Below, piece by piece: positions 45,301 through 59,400 of a stretch of DNA of 64,000 nucleotides. Within the stretch, counting starts at the first letter, position 1. Each line of letters begins with the position of its first letter. The notes under the pieces are model-generated. The model worked only from the letters and a program-made list of their open reading frames with translations, did not search any database and had not been told where the DNA came from. The position numbers and the translations under genes are program-made. Origin of the DNA: Ascidia mentula (lineage: Eukaryota; Chordata; Ascidiacea; Phlebobranchia; Ascidiidae); contig OX387203.1 in assembly GCA_947561715.1 (NCBI GenBank), forward strand, positions 496,001-560,000, in the 5' to 3' direction.

Positions 45301-48300
45301 CGCTGGTGTTTTTAACAAACCCGGGGCCATTTTGGAAGTTAAGTTTTCTGAATCGTGAAAGCTCAAATAATTTTACGCCAAGGATTTGTTCTTGATGAAT
45401 CAAAATTACTTCATCATGCGAAGTTACTTTGACGCAAGAACGAACGGCGGAAGCGGACGAAACAATATCTTACAATAATAAAAAGGGAAAAGCTGTTTTT
45501 ATGACTTCATAATGACAAAGTTCATTGTTAAGGGTCGAATTCGATTCGATGAAGAATCGCGATTCTTCATTCGGTCACGCGATACTCTTCACCCTCTTAC
45601 TTTATGTGATGTCATAAAGGGTGGAAAGATGTTATCGAACGTCGTCGGATCAAGTTTCTTCTGCACTTTCCACTCGCGCGCATTCGAATCGCAAATGTGA
45701 CGTCACGCACACGACATAATGGCCCGTTTGTGTCGTGGCAATGCCTTATTGTGGTCACAAGGGACGAGTCGCATTTACTCGAATGTTTTCTTTTGCGATT
45801 TACCGGCGCGGGAAGGCGATTTCGATGTTCTAGAATAAATTTCCCCTCCCTGTATTATTTTATTGTAACAACGAGACAAGGACAGAATAAAGGGGGAACT
45901 TTCTCCCATTCTGGACAAGATGGGTAAAAAGGTACCGGTTTGGAAAGTGTATTTTCTGCATACAGAATCGATCAAACTTGTTTATTTGTTCTGATATATC
46001 TGTAAACCCTGTCTGTTCCGCCCACCCTAGCTTTTACCTGTCTAGGATTTCCCTATGTTTGTATTATTTTCCGTAAATATTTGTGCCTTGTGTTTTGGGT
46101 TATATTTCCTTCTATAGGACACCTCACGTGGTAAATTGTGCCATATTCGTCTCAACTCGTCACAGCGTTTTCACGATATTTCTTGATAACTTGAACAAAT
46201 CGTTTCTTGGACTTAATGAAATTTTTTACGCCCGGGAAGATGCTCTTTGATTAATTTAACCACCTTGAATGGTATTTGTGGAAAACGGCTTGTGCATAAA
46301 TATCAGAGAACGACCGCTGGAAAACCTTTTGCGGCGAAAAACCACAAACCTGGTCGTTCTTGTGATCGCGACACGCTTCAAGAATGTCGGCATTAAAAAT
46401 ACTTGAAAGCAAGTGCGATGTGTTGGAGGTGACTGGAAAGACGGACGGGCCATTATGTCCCTGCTAGATCGCCCCGATAACCGGTACCAACGACATGGTT
46501 TGCTTTGATAAGGCGCGTGTCGCATTGCCGTAGAAGTAGGGAGCCCCGGGCTTGGCTGTAAGTGCATATTAAAAACCTGAGGGAGGGCCGTGCAGGGGTG
46601 ATCCGTGCCATATAATTGTTTGTTTTACAAAGGGTGCCCACGCCACACCGACATGATATCTCGTTCTGCATCAAAGTAATGTACTATCACATCGTATCAC
46701 TTCTATATATGTGTGCTGTGAATGAGTCTGCTAGGAGTTGGGGGGGAGGGGGGGTGTTTGTTTATGAATAAATTTCTTGCAAAAATAATGCATGGTCATT
46801 GTTTTACCCTTAAAGTTATAGTTCGTTATAATGGGTCTGAAGCATATTTTTTAAAGAGGCAACGGTGCATGACAGGTCCAATCTGTTGTAAGAATCTACT
46901 AAGATTTGTACGACGATCAAAATTAGTTGGCCGAAAAACCTGCATCCAATTCCCGCGAACGATCTTACTTTTGTCCTTTGACGTATTTTTTTTCAAAAAA
47001 ATTCTGGCAATTTGTAGAAATAAAAGCAATCATTGCAAAAAGAAAAATAAATTTCATTTCGGACACGAAACTGAAATCGAACACCACGTGCCTACGGCGG
47101 CTACTTAAAAGCGCGGTCATTCGGACGCCCACCGGCGGCTTAAATGTGCAAGTCGGCTTGAAATCCTGGTGGGTAGATTCGAATCCCCGCATAATCCCAA
47201 GTTTAACTGATAAAAAACGCGCGAAGTATCGACGCGGTTTCACTTAAACCTCAATCGCGTCGATCGCGTTTTTAGTTACAGAATCGCGTCGCTATTTGAT
47301 GTTCCTCCGCACTGGATGGATCGGCTCGTGAGCTGCATTAGCGGCTCCCACCTCCCTTTGATTATGCGGCGTGAAAACAAAGAGACCGCGCGGGGCCTGT
47401 TTACCCCATAAGCTTCGGGCGGCCACTTCATTCGACCGGCATTGTGACGTTGCTCTTTCGACTGTGACCGCATAATTAACTGTGTCAGGAAGGGCTTTTC
47501 TATTGACACAATTTAAGCAAATGTTGCTGCTAGGTTTTCGTTGCAACCGCATCTGAGAAAAACTTAATAAACACCAAAGAGAAAAACGCTAGAGTTGAAA
47601 TCGGTCCCAATGCAATCTCGTTTCTGTGGCAAAGTTTCGGTATATAACTGTGCCGCCGAGGATTAAATGCACTCGGCAGTGCTGGATGATGAGTCACTCA
47701 AGCGAGGGTGACCCACTGTTAACCCTCATCCTGGGCCCGCTTGGCTCCACGAACGTCGGATGCGGTGAAACGTCCTTGGCGCCTGCTTTCTATCAATGTC
47801 AATATATTGTCAGGGCGCAACGTTGGTGGGCACGTAACAATCGACACTGTTACATCACTGTGGGCGACGTTACGCTCCGGCGATTTGCAAACCTTGCGCA
47901 TGTGTAAACACCGCTAATGGATCACGTGACCACCCGAAGACCGGTTTCCTGCCAACGAACAATCAACATAATGACGTAACAGGCGTGGTTGAATTTTTAC
48001 GACGAACCAGAACTCGTTCTCGGGACCGGTTCGCTTCTGATGACGCCGCGAGGCAAGATGGTTGCTAGGAAACCAGTTGCGCATGCGCGGAGTTTGCGGC
48101 GAGGCAGCAATTAAGGTGGATCGTAATTGCAAGTTTGTCCGGATGCGCTACAAGTTTTCGAATCCGCGTCAATCACAAGATAGCCGCTCCAAGCTCGTTA
48201 TGCTTCTGTGACGTCACAAGAGAGGTCGTGCTTCTTTCTGGCTTATCGGAGCAGAACGTAGTGACCCCCGCAAGCCCCCACTAACCCCACACACCCACCT

Positions 48301-51300
48301 GCAGGCCCCATCTTTGATGTCGCTGTTTGCCATGCTCAACGCCGCGTGAACCGCCTTCGTTCTATGACATCACAAGTTAATTAAAAGCGCGCGCGTCTTC
48401 TCGAATTAAGTGGCTGGCGCTTGTCGTGCAGATGCGGCGCACCTGTGTCCATGTTCGGCGGTTCATCACAACTTGATGTTCCGCCGCAAAACTTTTCGCG
48501 CCGCGCGAGATTCGACAACACTTATGTCGTGAATCAGTGTTGTGACGTAACAATCGTGTTCGTCGATGCAGAAACGCGCCGTGATTCCATTCGAGATTTT
48601 TGACCTTCTGCAACGATGATGCATCGCATGTTCCTAGTTTTTAAAGCAAGCCTTTCCCCCATCAGTCCAGAACAAATTCCTCACGTTCTTCGATCATTCA
48701 TAATTCATGTGTGACGTCACACAGAAAGATACTGTTTGTCATACGGGAGTCACAATGCCGATTCGCGGGTTGGAAGTCGTTAATGAACCGAAAAATTACG
48801 ACATATTTTGAGTTTGTTGAACTATGCTTGGTTGTTTGCGTGGGTGTTTGTGTTAATGTGGTTCAGTGTCAATAAATTGTTCCACAAACACCGATAAAAA
48901 TGTTTAGTATCCATGCGGTCTCCATGCCCTAAAAATGCCCGGTAAAAAAGGGGTAGATTTTCCCCGCTCTCATGAAGGAACCAAAGTTAAATTTGTTCCA
49001 CATTTATCCACTGACCGCTATTGAAAATTTGCATTCTATATTTCGTCGGATAAACTATAGCTTAAAGTTACGGTCGATTTGAACGAATATTTTGCCTTTC
49101 AATGTGTCACACCAAAACTGCTTACAAAACACAAGCTTAGCGACCTCGTTCAACTTTGTATATGTAGCTTTAAGTGGCCTGAACAACGGGCTAGGTTAAG
49201 CCGCCATTCAGGCAGGCCGTCAGCTCATTGTTAAAGCCGCCCACAGTTGAGTTGACCAAACAGTTTAATCCGTATTAGCCCGGAGTGGCGTTAAAAACAC
49301 AAAACACAGAAAGCCAGCAACCTTACACCACACTTGGCCATCGATACCTTCACACCTCCACTGGCAATCCCTGCGGCTAGCAAATTTGTGGTTTTAACTT
49401 CAAGTTTTCAGACTCTGATATTAGAGGTTGTGATAAGGGCTGTTATTACCATGTGAAGGCTTGTGTTTCTTCATTCTCAAGCATTAAGAAATAAAATATG
49501 ATTTTTTGTGAGTGACGTTATGTCAGTGATCAACTACAAATGAATTTTAGTTGTTAGTTTATTCACTTAACTTATCATGGCAACGTCATAATTTTCAACA
49601 TAACTATGACCTGTTGACAGCAAAATTAATGTAGATTGTTTTCAACCAACGTTGGTTCGGCCAAACCTTGCAGCAACAACATTGCAACATTCGTTTATAA
49701 ACACTAAAGTACTAACACTTCCACCCCTCATAATCAATCAGAATTTGAAACCACAGTAAGAAACATGTTGTTGGGCTTTATTTTCTGTCATCAATCTAGT
49801 ATATTTGCATGAGGTTTTGGCTGGGACAGGTTTTGTGGTGACAACAGCAGACATCGCAAAGCGCGCATTTAACAAGTGAGCAAATGAGATGTTTACGCGT
49901 GAAGCAATTAAGTGGGCAGACAACGCACTATGTTTGTTGTATTGACTGATATTAATTACACGGTTCGAGAAACAATATGAAATCCACTGCCTCAACCGCG
50001 ACACGCTTAGGTTGGGTAAAGTTATAATGCTTGTACATTTGCCTGCACCTTATATGGCGTATTTTACAGCAAAGTTATAGTTATACGCCTTAGAACTCTT
50101 ATTTTAGGATCCAAAAAAGCACTTGACAGCATTTAAGAATGGTGTTTGCTCAAAAACTAGCGAACTACAAAACCGTCCTGAACAAATTAAAACTACAGCA
50201 AGCTTCTAGTTTGCAAAAAAAACTGATGCCGAAATATTTAATCTCCTCGGTCATTTTTGCTATAGGTTATAAATCGTAACTACAGCGAAGATGGTGATTT
50301 TGTTTGTGTGCTCCCAGACTACGAAACGCAACAATACACAACGAACACCTTATGGCGTCACAATTACACAGCGCGACTTAGCGACAAAATGGCGGCACCC
50401 TAAACCCCATTTTCCGCGACGTTCCAATATCGTGCGCGCGTAGAATTCGTAGCTATGACAACCAGAGCGCGATGAATAATTAAAGAACTCGGTCGGATGG
50501 ACTTTCAATGGGCCCAGCATGGATACCCGAGGGACTCCCAAGCGTTTTCACTGTTTAGGGTTTCAATCAAAACCCAACGCGAAGTGTTCGGCGGTTTTCG
50601 GCATTCGGGAAGCGAATCTAAATGAGATTAATATTTCAAATTGGAGCGTCGGGTTTCAATGACTCGGCGGCGACCTTCCAACGACCTTGAAGTAATATTT
50701 TCCGTATGTGTGGGAACGCTTGGGGATTACGAAGGTTTGGGATCAGGGAAAATGTACTACATGTGTTGGTTTGACCAAACCTTGGAGCAACTGTAGCGCA
50801 ATATTTGTTTCTAAACATGAAATACTGAAATTTCCCCCAAAAAAACGATAAGAATTTGAACCGTAATAAGAAATCTGTTGTTAGCTGATATATGGTCAGT
50901 CATCAACTTTATCTAGTATTTGTACAATAAGGTTTAGGCCGGGACATGATTGAAAACCCTAATTAATTGTATAGTTTTCCTTTTGGCAGGTAAAGATTTT
51001 CTATTACAACAATCTTCATAAATAAGTAAGCAGTGCAAAAACAAATCATTTCAATTTCCATCTTATTTGCTTCAAATAGTATTTAATGTCTTTTTAAATC
51101 GCGCTAAATAATACTTTCTTCAGAATACTTCTTATTCTGCAATCTTGTTGAAAAAAACTTGTTGTTTGACAAAGAGCTTGTTACGCAAACGACATATTAC
51201 GAAAGGCTGGGAGACCCATTTTGTTGCAGTGGATTTATGATTTGGTATTGAGAATGGGAGTTCATCTGTGAATTCCTGAAGGCAACGAAACCAGAAAAAA

Positions 51301-52533
51301 AAAACATTCAGTTACTCCAGTATCAACTCTGCCCTTGATCCAATCCACTCAAGTGTGAATTTAAAAACAATAAGTTGAAAGCTCCAGCCCGGGTTTGCAC
51401 ATAAATATATATGTGTGTAAATACTGACGACTTTCCCCTTCATCATGGACCGTGATCAGAGGGTTCTGTTATTAGCAACAGTGACAAGTTTTGTGTGGGA
51501 ACGCGCGCGGAGCTTTTCTGTTGTAAAAAAGAACGTTTGATCTGGGCTGATCCTCGCGCTTTTAACATGAAACCTCCCTTTCCATATTCCGCGCTCGTTT
51601 GCTCGCCCACCGATGCGCGTCTTCCGTCGTCTCGCTCCCATTGTTACGCGTAATTCTAGAACTCATTGTTGCGATTGATGTCCGCGGTTTCGCATCGCTG
51701 CCTTCATATCTTACCCCCAAGCCCCCTCTATATGTGGGTCCGTCCTTCGTGGGAAAACGGGGTCCAAATCAGGGTAAAAATTTTAATGTGAATTTTCCAT
51801 AATTCCCACCCCCGCTTGTGACGCACAAAGGTCGCGCGCCCTTCAAACCCAAACTCGATTATGACGATCGTGACGTCAGAATGTCACAGGTCCCGAATTT
51901 AATGTTCTGGATATTGTAAATTGTGACGTGTTAGACGCGCGAGCAGCTAAAACAACAACGCCGTCACGCGAAGGCGGTGACAGATGATTGAGTCACGAGC
52001 TGTGGAGACGTTTTATCGCATCCACCCGGCGGGTTTTGTAAATTACCGTTATTTCGTTTCCAAAACGCCCATCGCGTCGTCTCTATTGTTTGGTCACAAA
52101 CGCATAGAAAGGGTGTGTCGCGTTTCTTACCTTGGTGTAGAACGGCATCGCTGAGACTCGCGCAGTTCGGGTACTGGTTCATCAGACCCGCGTATGATGT
52201 ATGACTTGGGGGACCGTATGCCGACGAAAACCCGGGAAATCCCCCTGCCCCCGGACCCAGGGGTGGCGGAGGGGGTGCTGCTGCATACCCGGATGTTGGA
52301 GTTTGCATGCTGTGGGGGTGATGGTTGGATACTGGGCTCACGCCCGACGCCACAGACGCCGAGATTCCTTGGATACCCCCGTGTTGACTCGTTCCTCCGT
52401 ATGGTGAAGCGTACGTTGAGCCCGGCATTCCATAGCTTCCTCCGACCGGGTTTCCGAAGCTCGAAGGCCCGCGGGCGTTTCCCAGATATCCCGAAGCCGG
52501 GGTCGGTTCGTAGCTGTAGCCGTACGCGCTCAT
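42313..52533 (-). CDS. Dlx: Distal-less/Dlx homeobox transcription factor
   Basis: Exons 52131-52533, 44164-44351 and 42313-42957 join in phase to give 411 residues from MSAYGYSY. The N-terminal exon is rich in Gly, Ser, Tyr and Pro. The second exon holds most of the homeodomain ([19 protein letters not shown], then [19 protein letters not shown]), identical to vertebrate Dlx over long runs. The intron falls at TQTQ/VKIW, the usual Dlx position. The third exon has [19 protein letters not shown], against NKRSKFKKLMKQG in vertebrates, then a Pro/Ser-rich tail. Nuclear DNA-binding factor of TAAT sites; in ascidians Dll genes act in ectoderm and anterior neural tissue. Whether this is Dll-A, -B or -C is not decided. 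The start is uncertain: a CAG acceptor at 52549-52550 precedes the ATG, so a 5' exon may exist. Confidence 0.92.
42958..44163. other. Dlx intron 2 (1.2 kb)
   Basis: Bounded by CAG/GTAAGG at 44163 and CCCAG/GTGAAG at 42958. No gene, RNA or repeat recognised in it. Confidence 0.7.
46737..46757 (+). other. G-run, possible G-quadruplex, in Dlx intron 1
   Basis: Two runs of seven G separated by one A, within a G-rich stretch. It can supply four G-tracts for a quadruplex. Low functional certainty. Confidence 0.35.
48061..48073. promoter_or_regulatory. RFX X-box-like site in Dlx intron 1
   Basis: GTTGCTAGGAAAC is close to the RFX X-box (GTTGCC-N-GGCAAC type), with a CGCATGCGCG palindrome just downstream. 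Motif only. Confidence 0.35.
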
Positions 52534-53429
52534 TTGGCTCTCAGCGTGCTGCGAAAACACGGAAAGTGGTTGTTCAGCCACAAATTACCACTTCCACACT
52601 CCTCGCTTCCAGTCTACACCGGCCCTGTAATTATGCCCATGCAAAATGGCAGGCGGCGCGAAAGATTGTTAGCCGTAAGCGACAATCAACACGCCGCTCG
52701 CGACTTGATTTAATCGGAAATATTCCCCTAGTGGAAGTAACGACCCTTGTTTTTTCGCATGTTTTCCCGATATCGAAATATCAAATTTTGCTTTTGCGTA
52801 AAAACGTTGCATTCCTGCGACATCTGACCATGACCAACAAAGTAAATTCGATTTTTGCAATGGAGACACATTTAAAGCCTTTACAACCTTTATAAACGAA
52901 ATTAATGTTGCGTTTTGTCACTGGAACAAAGCAAAACGGATTGTTCAATTCACAAATCATTCCCAGGCATTTTTTGCTCCAAGTTCATTTGTCGAGTTTA
53001 AGTGGCAGGAAACCAACGGTTTGTCTGATTACAACCAACTGCTCCAAACTTTCCGCTCGTATGTCAAAGCACTTGTGGACTTTCTGGGTCAAAGTGCCGC
53101 AAAACCTTTGTAATAAAATTCCTGAACGTTTTGTACAAATGGGGCCATATTTAAAAAAGAAAATGGTGCAGTTAATTTTTAATGCAAGCTGTTTTTTAGA
53201 GGTGAAAACCTGGACGGCGAAAAACTCGGGTTTCAAAAGATTGCTGTGGATTTTGTACGTTTGGTCGAAGCTGATCAAACGTTATAGGTCGCTAAACGTT
53301 CTAATATAAGTTCTAATAATCTTTGAATGCCAGCAAAGGTTTGGAGAGTCTGAAATTACTGACGTGTCTTGTGCAAAATAAACTAGGTTTAAACGCAACA
53401 AATACTTGTGCTAGCAAATTAAGCACCCT

Positions 53430-53501
53430 ATTGTTGTTGTGCTGTTGTATTGTTGTTGTGGATTTATTGTTGTTGTGCTGTTGTATTGTTGTTGTGGATT
53501 T
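53430..53501. repeat. 36-bp tandem repeat, two exact units
   Basis: Units 53430-53465 and 53466-53501 are identical (ATTGTTGTTGTGCTG...GTGGATTT), themselves made of TTG/GTT triplets. Confidence 0.9.
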
Positions 53502-54083
53502 ATGCATAAGGTGTAATCCGGTTCACTTTCCGTTTGTACGAGAAGGAAACATTACAAATAGAATTAAATTCTCATTACAATAACTTGTATGCGTTGGAAT
53601 CCACGGTCGATGAATGTAGGAGAAATTAATTTTACAATGGGATGTAACGCATTTTCTTTTAAAACCAGTTTCCAACAAATCTCTATGCTTTACAACAAAA
53701 AACGAATTCGATTTTGGCGACTGATTCCTATACCATAAGCTGCCTTCCTGCAAATGTGGTCGTTGTTGTACTAAAAAGTACGAGATTTTACGCCGGAAAA
53801 ATGAGGTCTTTTCATTGAAAATAGATTTTTTGGTGTTGTGAAGTTAGCCACTATTTAGTTATTAAAGCATCGCAAGTTTATTGAGTTATAGTCAACCCAG
53901 AGCAAGCACAAGTTCCCGCCCGCCATCTTCCCATGCCGTGTATCACTGCGTCGTGTTGGTATGCGACGTCTAACGCCAGTTTCTCATGGACCCCGGAAGC
54001 TAACGGGACGAATCGTCCCGACGATGCAACGTAATAATAGGGTGCGCGGAATGTTCTTTCCACCTGCCGATGCGCGCGCGCCC

Positions 54084-54097
54084 GTTGCCACGACAAC
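54084..54097. promoter_or_regulatory. RFX X-box-like site upstream of Dlx
   Basis: GTTGCCACGACAAC fits the RFX half-sites GTTGCC and GACAAC with a 2-bp spacer. It lies in a CpG-rich block, 1.5 kb upstream of the Dlx start. Confidence 0.35.
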
Positions 54098-55507
54098 CGC
54101 CCGTTGTGATCAACTCGGAATCCCACAAAGGTTTTTTTTGTTCGAAATGATCGCGCGTTTTCTGAAGGAGTTTGTTTCGATAATTGGAAATATGTTAAGA
54201 ATTGCTCCAGGGATATGACCGAACGCAATGATTGAACCAAAAGTGTTCTTCAACTAAATATGCTCAAAGAAAACACGCGATCTGGTTTTAAAAAGCGAAA
54301 ACTTTAGAAGCCACTGATCGTCTTTTTGTGTAAGAAACGCAAAGTGGGTAAATTGTTGATAATTAGGGGGAAAATTTTTGTAGAACTGTCAACAAACAAC
54401 TTGTTTTGCTGTGAAATGTAAAATTAAAGGTGACCCGATTGTTTACCCTGCTTCTGTAACCGAATAGGCCACGTGACCTATTACAGTGGCACTAACTGGC
54501 ACATTATTACATCATAAACAACGCCGAGATCTTATCGAACTTTGTCGCTCGCGTCGGAAGCTGTAGGTCAGCGATCGGAAAAACATTAATTGTGACATCA
54601 TAAGGGACACATCGTGGTTTCCCCTCGAACTGGGAACTGACGAATTGCGGTTGTTCGATAACAATCGCGATTGTTTTCATCTTTCCGCCTTTCGATTTTT
54701 ATCGCTCGCGACTCCAACTCCGCCCTTCAAAGCTTCGACGTTCTTGTTTATTTGTTTAGTGCTCGACAGTATATTGTTGTTGTCGCGCTAATGTCCGCGA
54801 GACACACGCCGTTTTTTATAACACCCCTCTCACCTGCTGCGCGTGCCGCTCGAATTTTCCCGAATTTACAAATTCTTTTAGTTTGTGGATAATTGGTGCG
54901 TTCTATTTTATATTCACACGAGCTCGACCAGAAGCAAATCAAAAAAATATTGATCTCCCAAATAAAACTACAAACTTTTTTTATCAGCTACTGTGCCCTG
55001 TTTCGGTGCTGGATTTTTTGGTGTGTGGATCGCTTATGGTTGTAAAGCGTGGAGTTATGAACAGGTTAAAGTTTACGGTTCGGTGAATTTTTTGGCGCCT
55101 TGGTGAAAAGGTGGTCGCTTGATTCACAAATTTGTGTTGGAAAACGCTTCAACAAATACCCGTAGATCACGGATTTTGGCGATTGTGAAACCAACGGGTT
55201 TACCTTTGTGATATTGCAAGATCATATTATTTAGTTGGTTTGGTCACATCGCCAAAAACCTTCCACTTGAAGCATGTTGATATATTCTTAGTTTTACCTC
55301 AAACTTGCACTGACAAAATGTTGGTGATAATATAAGTTTGTCTTTATGTCCTGTCGACTTTTAACTAGACCAAGAAGTCCTTACTTTTTTGTTCATCCGC
55401 CACCCAAACCCGCAAAAAAGTTTGGTTGCAAGTTATATTAATATTCACAATTCTTGACGATATAATTTTTAGAATAAAGAAACTGGCCCATGGTACTGGA
55501 CATTGAC

Positions 55508-55617
55508 ATATTTTATTCATTTAAGACATTTCAATAAAACAACTTATACAATCATCAGTTATAATCCTGTCAATGTTTTCAGCACTGTGGGCCGGCTTAT
55601 TTATTCTCAGAATCGTA
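55508..55617. repeat. Dispersed repeat copy (family also at 641-752)
   Basis: Shares ordered blocks with the copy in the RAD18 intron (CATCAGTT, GTTTTC-GCA, TGGGCC, TTCTCAGAAT). Two copies in 64 kb suggest an abundant family. Confidence 0.5.
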
Positions 55618-57453
55618 CGAAGTTTGAGGGCAACCTTTACGGAAATCTTGATAACATAGAAGGGTGAATTAGGCGAAGAAACGACGGTTAAATATCTCAC
55701 TGTGTGTTGTGCGAGTGTAGAGTAGGCGTGACCGTTACTCTACATCATGTTTCGCCTCAGGGCAGAGGATTAAGGATACAAGACCTTGTAACGGTGACAT
55801 GTCCGACACGAAGACGGTCTTGTTCGTTCTATCGCGCGGCCCGCTTTGATATGGCTCCACCGACGCCACTACGGGAGATTAACTTCGCGAAAACTAACCT
55901 TTCGCTCATCCGCTGGCCGTACACGCACGTTTGTCCCATCCCTAGGGTTAAGCGGTGGGTTTATAACCGGCAAAAATTTTTCAAATCAATTTTCGCGTTT
56001 TTTTTAACATTTGGGACCTGTTCGTTGTTTTTTGTTTGATGTTAAAATGCGGATTCGACCATTTGAAAACCATGTGCATTCACACTCTAACATGTTGGTA
56101 TCAAATATCTCAGTTCTTACAGTAGTTCAGATATGTACTTGTTTAAAGCATAAGTGTTGTTCAACTTTAAACCATCCTGCATTAAGAAACCCTTTTTGCC
56201 ACATGCAAGAAAACGTGCTACTCTAATCGACCTCATGATCTTGGAAGGAAAAAAACTATTGCGCGACGAACTTGTCATGTAAGCTCCGTTCAAAATGGGC
56301 CCGGGTTAAAAAGAACAGCGAACGATATGCGACGGGAACTTTGATATACTTGAGACGATATCTGTATCGTGCGGTACGACCCGGTATCATATTTCAATGA
56401 GAAACACTTGAGGCGTTGGGCAGTGTGGCTCGTAGTCACGCAACCATTTTAACCCGTCTCTTGTTCGGGGCATACACCAGTCTTTATCTCGCTTACTCAT
56501 GCAACTCGTACACTTACAGATATAAGAAATGTTCTTGCACGCGAATAACTTCACAATTGTGACAAAATGAAGTTTGAGTGTCTACAGGACCTCTGGTAAC
56601 CACCCCCAGAAATATACAAAAATCCCTTTATTATTCGTAAATTTTGTTTTTCTATTTCTACTTTTATAAAGTTTGAGGTTTTTAAAATTGCACCGAAATA
56701 TATTGTCTATCTGCAACTACTAAAACAATTTAATATTACATGCAATTCATTCCGATGATTCCACTATTTTATTTCAATAAAAGCCACGAGGCTCGCAAAA
56801 GCCAGTTCAAAATTTTTCTATTAATTATTTTTACTACAGGCGAGTTTGAATCAGTTGTCGTCATACTATAGCTTGCACGAGAGCTCAATTACAAGGTTTG
56901 CGGTTTAATTTTAATCCACGCTCAAGATGAATTGACATTTAATATGTCGTTGTTCTGTTGCTGCCAAGAGCAAAACCACACAACTTTTACTGAGCAGTTC
57001 TTACAGCACGTGAATAAGTGGCTGAATGAAAAGAGATGAAAGCTATTGTTTGGATTCTGCCAGCAGTCACATAATAATATGTACTCGCTCCTTACTTGCG
57101 AATCCTATTTTTGACTAACTTTTAAGTTGGTAAAAATTTCGCTCATACGTTTTTTGTTTTCCAGGTGTGTTCATAAAAATATAATCATTTATAAGCTTGC
57201 TATGCCCTATATGCTGGTGTATATTCCTTGGGTGGAGTTTATTATTTTGAAAACTTCATAACAAAGTCTGGCGGAGTTTTGAGATAGCCTCTTTGTTCAT
57301 TAACATTTCCATGTAAAACGTTTTACAAACCATGCGGATGTAACACAAACATTATGAGGGGTTTTATGAATAACAGATTTTTTTTATCTAATCCATTGCA
57401 CACAAGAAGGACTCAGAACAAAATTTTCAAGAAACCTAATTCCAGTTAACAGG

Positions 57454-57493
57454 CATTTGGCTGTAAATTCGCGCATTTGGCTGTAAATTCGCG
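57454..57493. repeat. 20-bp exact tandem duplication
   Basis: CATTTGGCTGTAAATTCGCG occurs twice back to back. Probably replication slippage. Confidence 0.9.
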
Positions 57494-59400
57494 TTTCAAT
57501 CGACAACGGGCAATTTTATGAAGTAAATTATACACACAAGCATCTATAATGGAGGTTTAAATGGAAAATTATCGCTTATATAAACCGAGGTAGTTTTGAA
57601 TTCTGGCTCACTTGCTTTGTAATGTCCTAGTATGAACATATGACCTTGAGTATATTCCAAAGAGAAATACTGTAAAATTTGCCCAAATCAGGGTTTAGGA
57701 ATGTGAAATTTATTAACAAATATGTTTCCATCAATATTTAATATCAGCCAGTTCCCATGGAAACAGCTCAAATGCGCGCTTGTTTTTTCAACAAAACAAA
57801 TTAACTTTTCCCTCAACCGGATTCATAACAACCGGTGCGAGTTGTTGCTTTGAAGTTTCAAGGGAAAGAATCACTTTAGTTGAATAATAGAACGGAAGCA
57901 CAACCGATTAACGCGCGAAGTTTGGACAAGAAATTAACAAAACAAAATCCACGACTAACAGATGCACGACAATGGACTATTACGTTCGCTTGTGACGTCA
58001 CAATGCAGACGCTCTTGTAACAACACGCCAAAATCACCGATTCGAATTTCATTGTTTTTCTAAGCGCTTTCGTTTCGCAAGACACCTTTATTCGTTCATA
58101 ATCGTGTTTTTCCTAAATGCATTAGAAACCAGATGTACAGTCACGTGATTAATCTGCGCGTAACGCATCGATGCGCACAATATGTATTATGTATGACGTA
58201 ATTGTACATATGTGTATTTGGTGACATCCCCGTAGTCATGTTATGAGGTTTTTTAAAATCTACATGAACTTATTATTTGATTTTTTTCACTTCTATTGGA
58301 CATTAATTTATTTGCAACGAACTTTCAAGTGGCAACATTTTGCTGCTTATCTTGTTCACCCAATAGTTTTGACATTGGCCGAACATTTCATGCAAGCAAC
58401 AGGTGGCATATAGTGGTGGAATGACTCACAACGCTTGGAGCAAAATTGTGGGATGTTTTACTGAATAAGACGGCATGAAAATACTTCCCACCTAAACGTT
58501 ATCATATCTCGACAGACATCGAACGTGAATCATAATCAGTCGCGTCATATTTACTCCTATATTGCGTGACAAGGGTGTATAGTTACGTCACACACTTACC
58601 ATGACCATGCCCGCTTGTTGTAGAAATCTTTGTAGTTTTGTTGTAGTTGCTGATGTGGACTTGGATTTTTCCAGACACTTTTTAGAAAGTTTTTTAAGCT
58701 ATTCCCCTAAGTGAACAACCTGCAAAATGGAGGAGGTTTGAGATTTCCTAGCTTGTCACGTGCTTCTGTGCTTGTGGATAGAATTAACCTCAAAATGAAC
58801 AATAAAAGTTTCTTCAAATTCCAAGTTCAGATATAATGACTGATACTTGTTGAAAGCATTTTGCCAAACACTTTTCCCAACCAAGCTTACAGACCCTTGC
58901 TCTTTCACAATGTGTTATTCAAGTAATTGTCAGAAGAGGTGCAACAAATAACATTACGGAATTCTACAATTCTGCTACTGTTGTTACAAGCCTCGGTGCA
59001 TTTTTAAAGCTCTTTAAAGCAGATTGGTGACACTTTCAAATGTCGAAAACCAATATGGCGGCAATATACAAAATGGCGCCCAGCATATAAAAGCGAATGG
59101 ATGAATATTCTCCCAATGCAAATCGTTTTAAATTTCTCTTGCTTTCTGCTTTGATATTTCATTGATACTCTGTCGTAATATTTCTGCAAATTTTTGGTGT
59201 TAAACTCATAAAACCTTGCATCAAAGACACTTTCCTTTAATTGGCAAGCTCACATAACTAATTGATGCATTGGTAACAACTGCACGTTCACATTTAACTT
59301 GTGCCAAGTTGGTCCAAAATTTTAAGTAATTAACCCTCACAAAAGTGCAGGTACTACCTTTCAACCTCAGTAATTGCGACTGCAAGAGAATCAATTCAAT

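Larger units (their letters stand above)
44352..52130. other. Dlx intron 1 (7.8 kb)
   Basis: No protein exon recognised. The stretch ~46250-48750 is richer in GC and CpG than its surroundings and contains several TGACGTCA palindromes (e.g. near 45698, 48209 and 48713) and an X-box-like GTTGCTAGGAAAC at 48061-48073. Large first introns of developmental homeobox genes often hold enhancers; that is inference here. Confidence 0.5.

Noticed and set aside
46256-48613. Many short ORFs on both strands in the GC-rich part of Dlx intron 1
   Set aside because: Explained by high GC and few stops; no domain, splice pair or codon pattern.
52905-53309. 134-codon ORF upstream of Dlx
   Set aside because: Starts at a TTG, overlaps an opposite-strand ORF, is low in motif content and has no splice or homology support.
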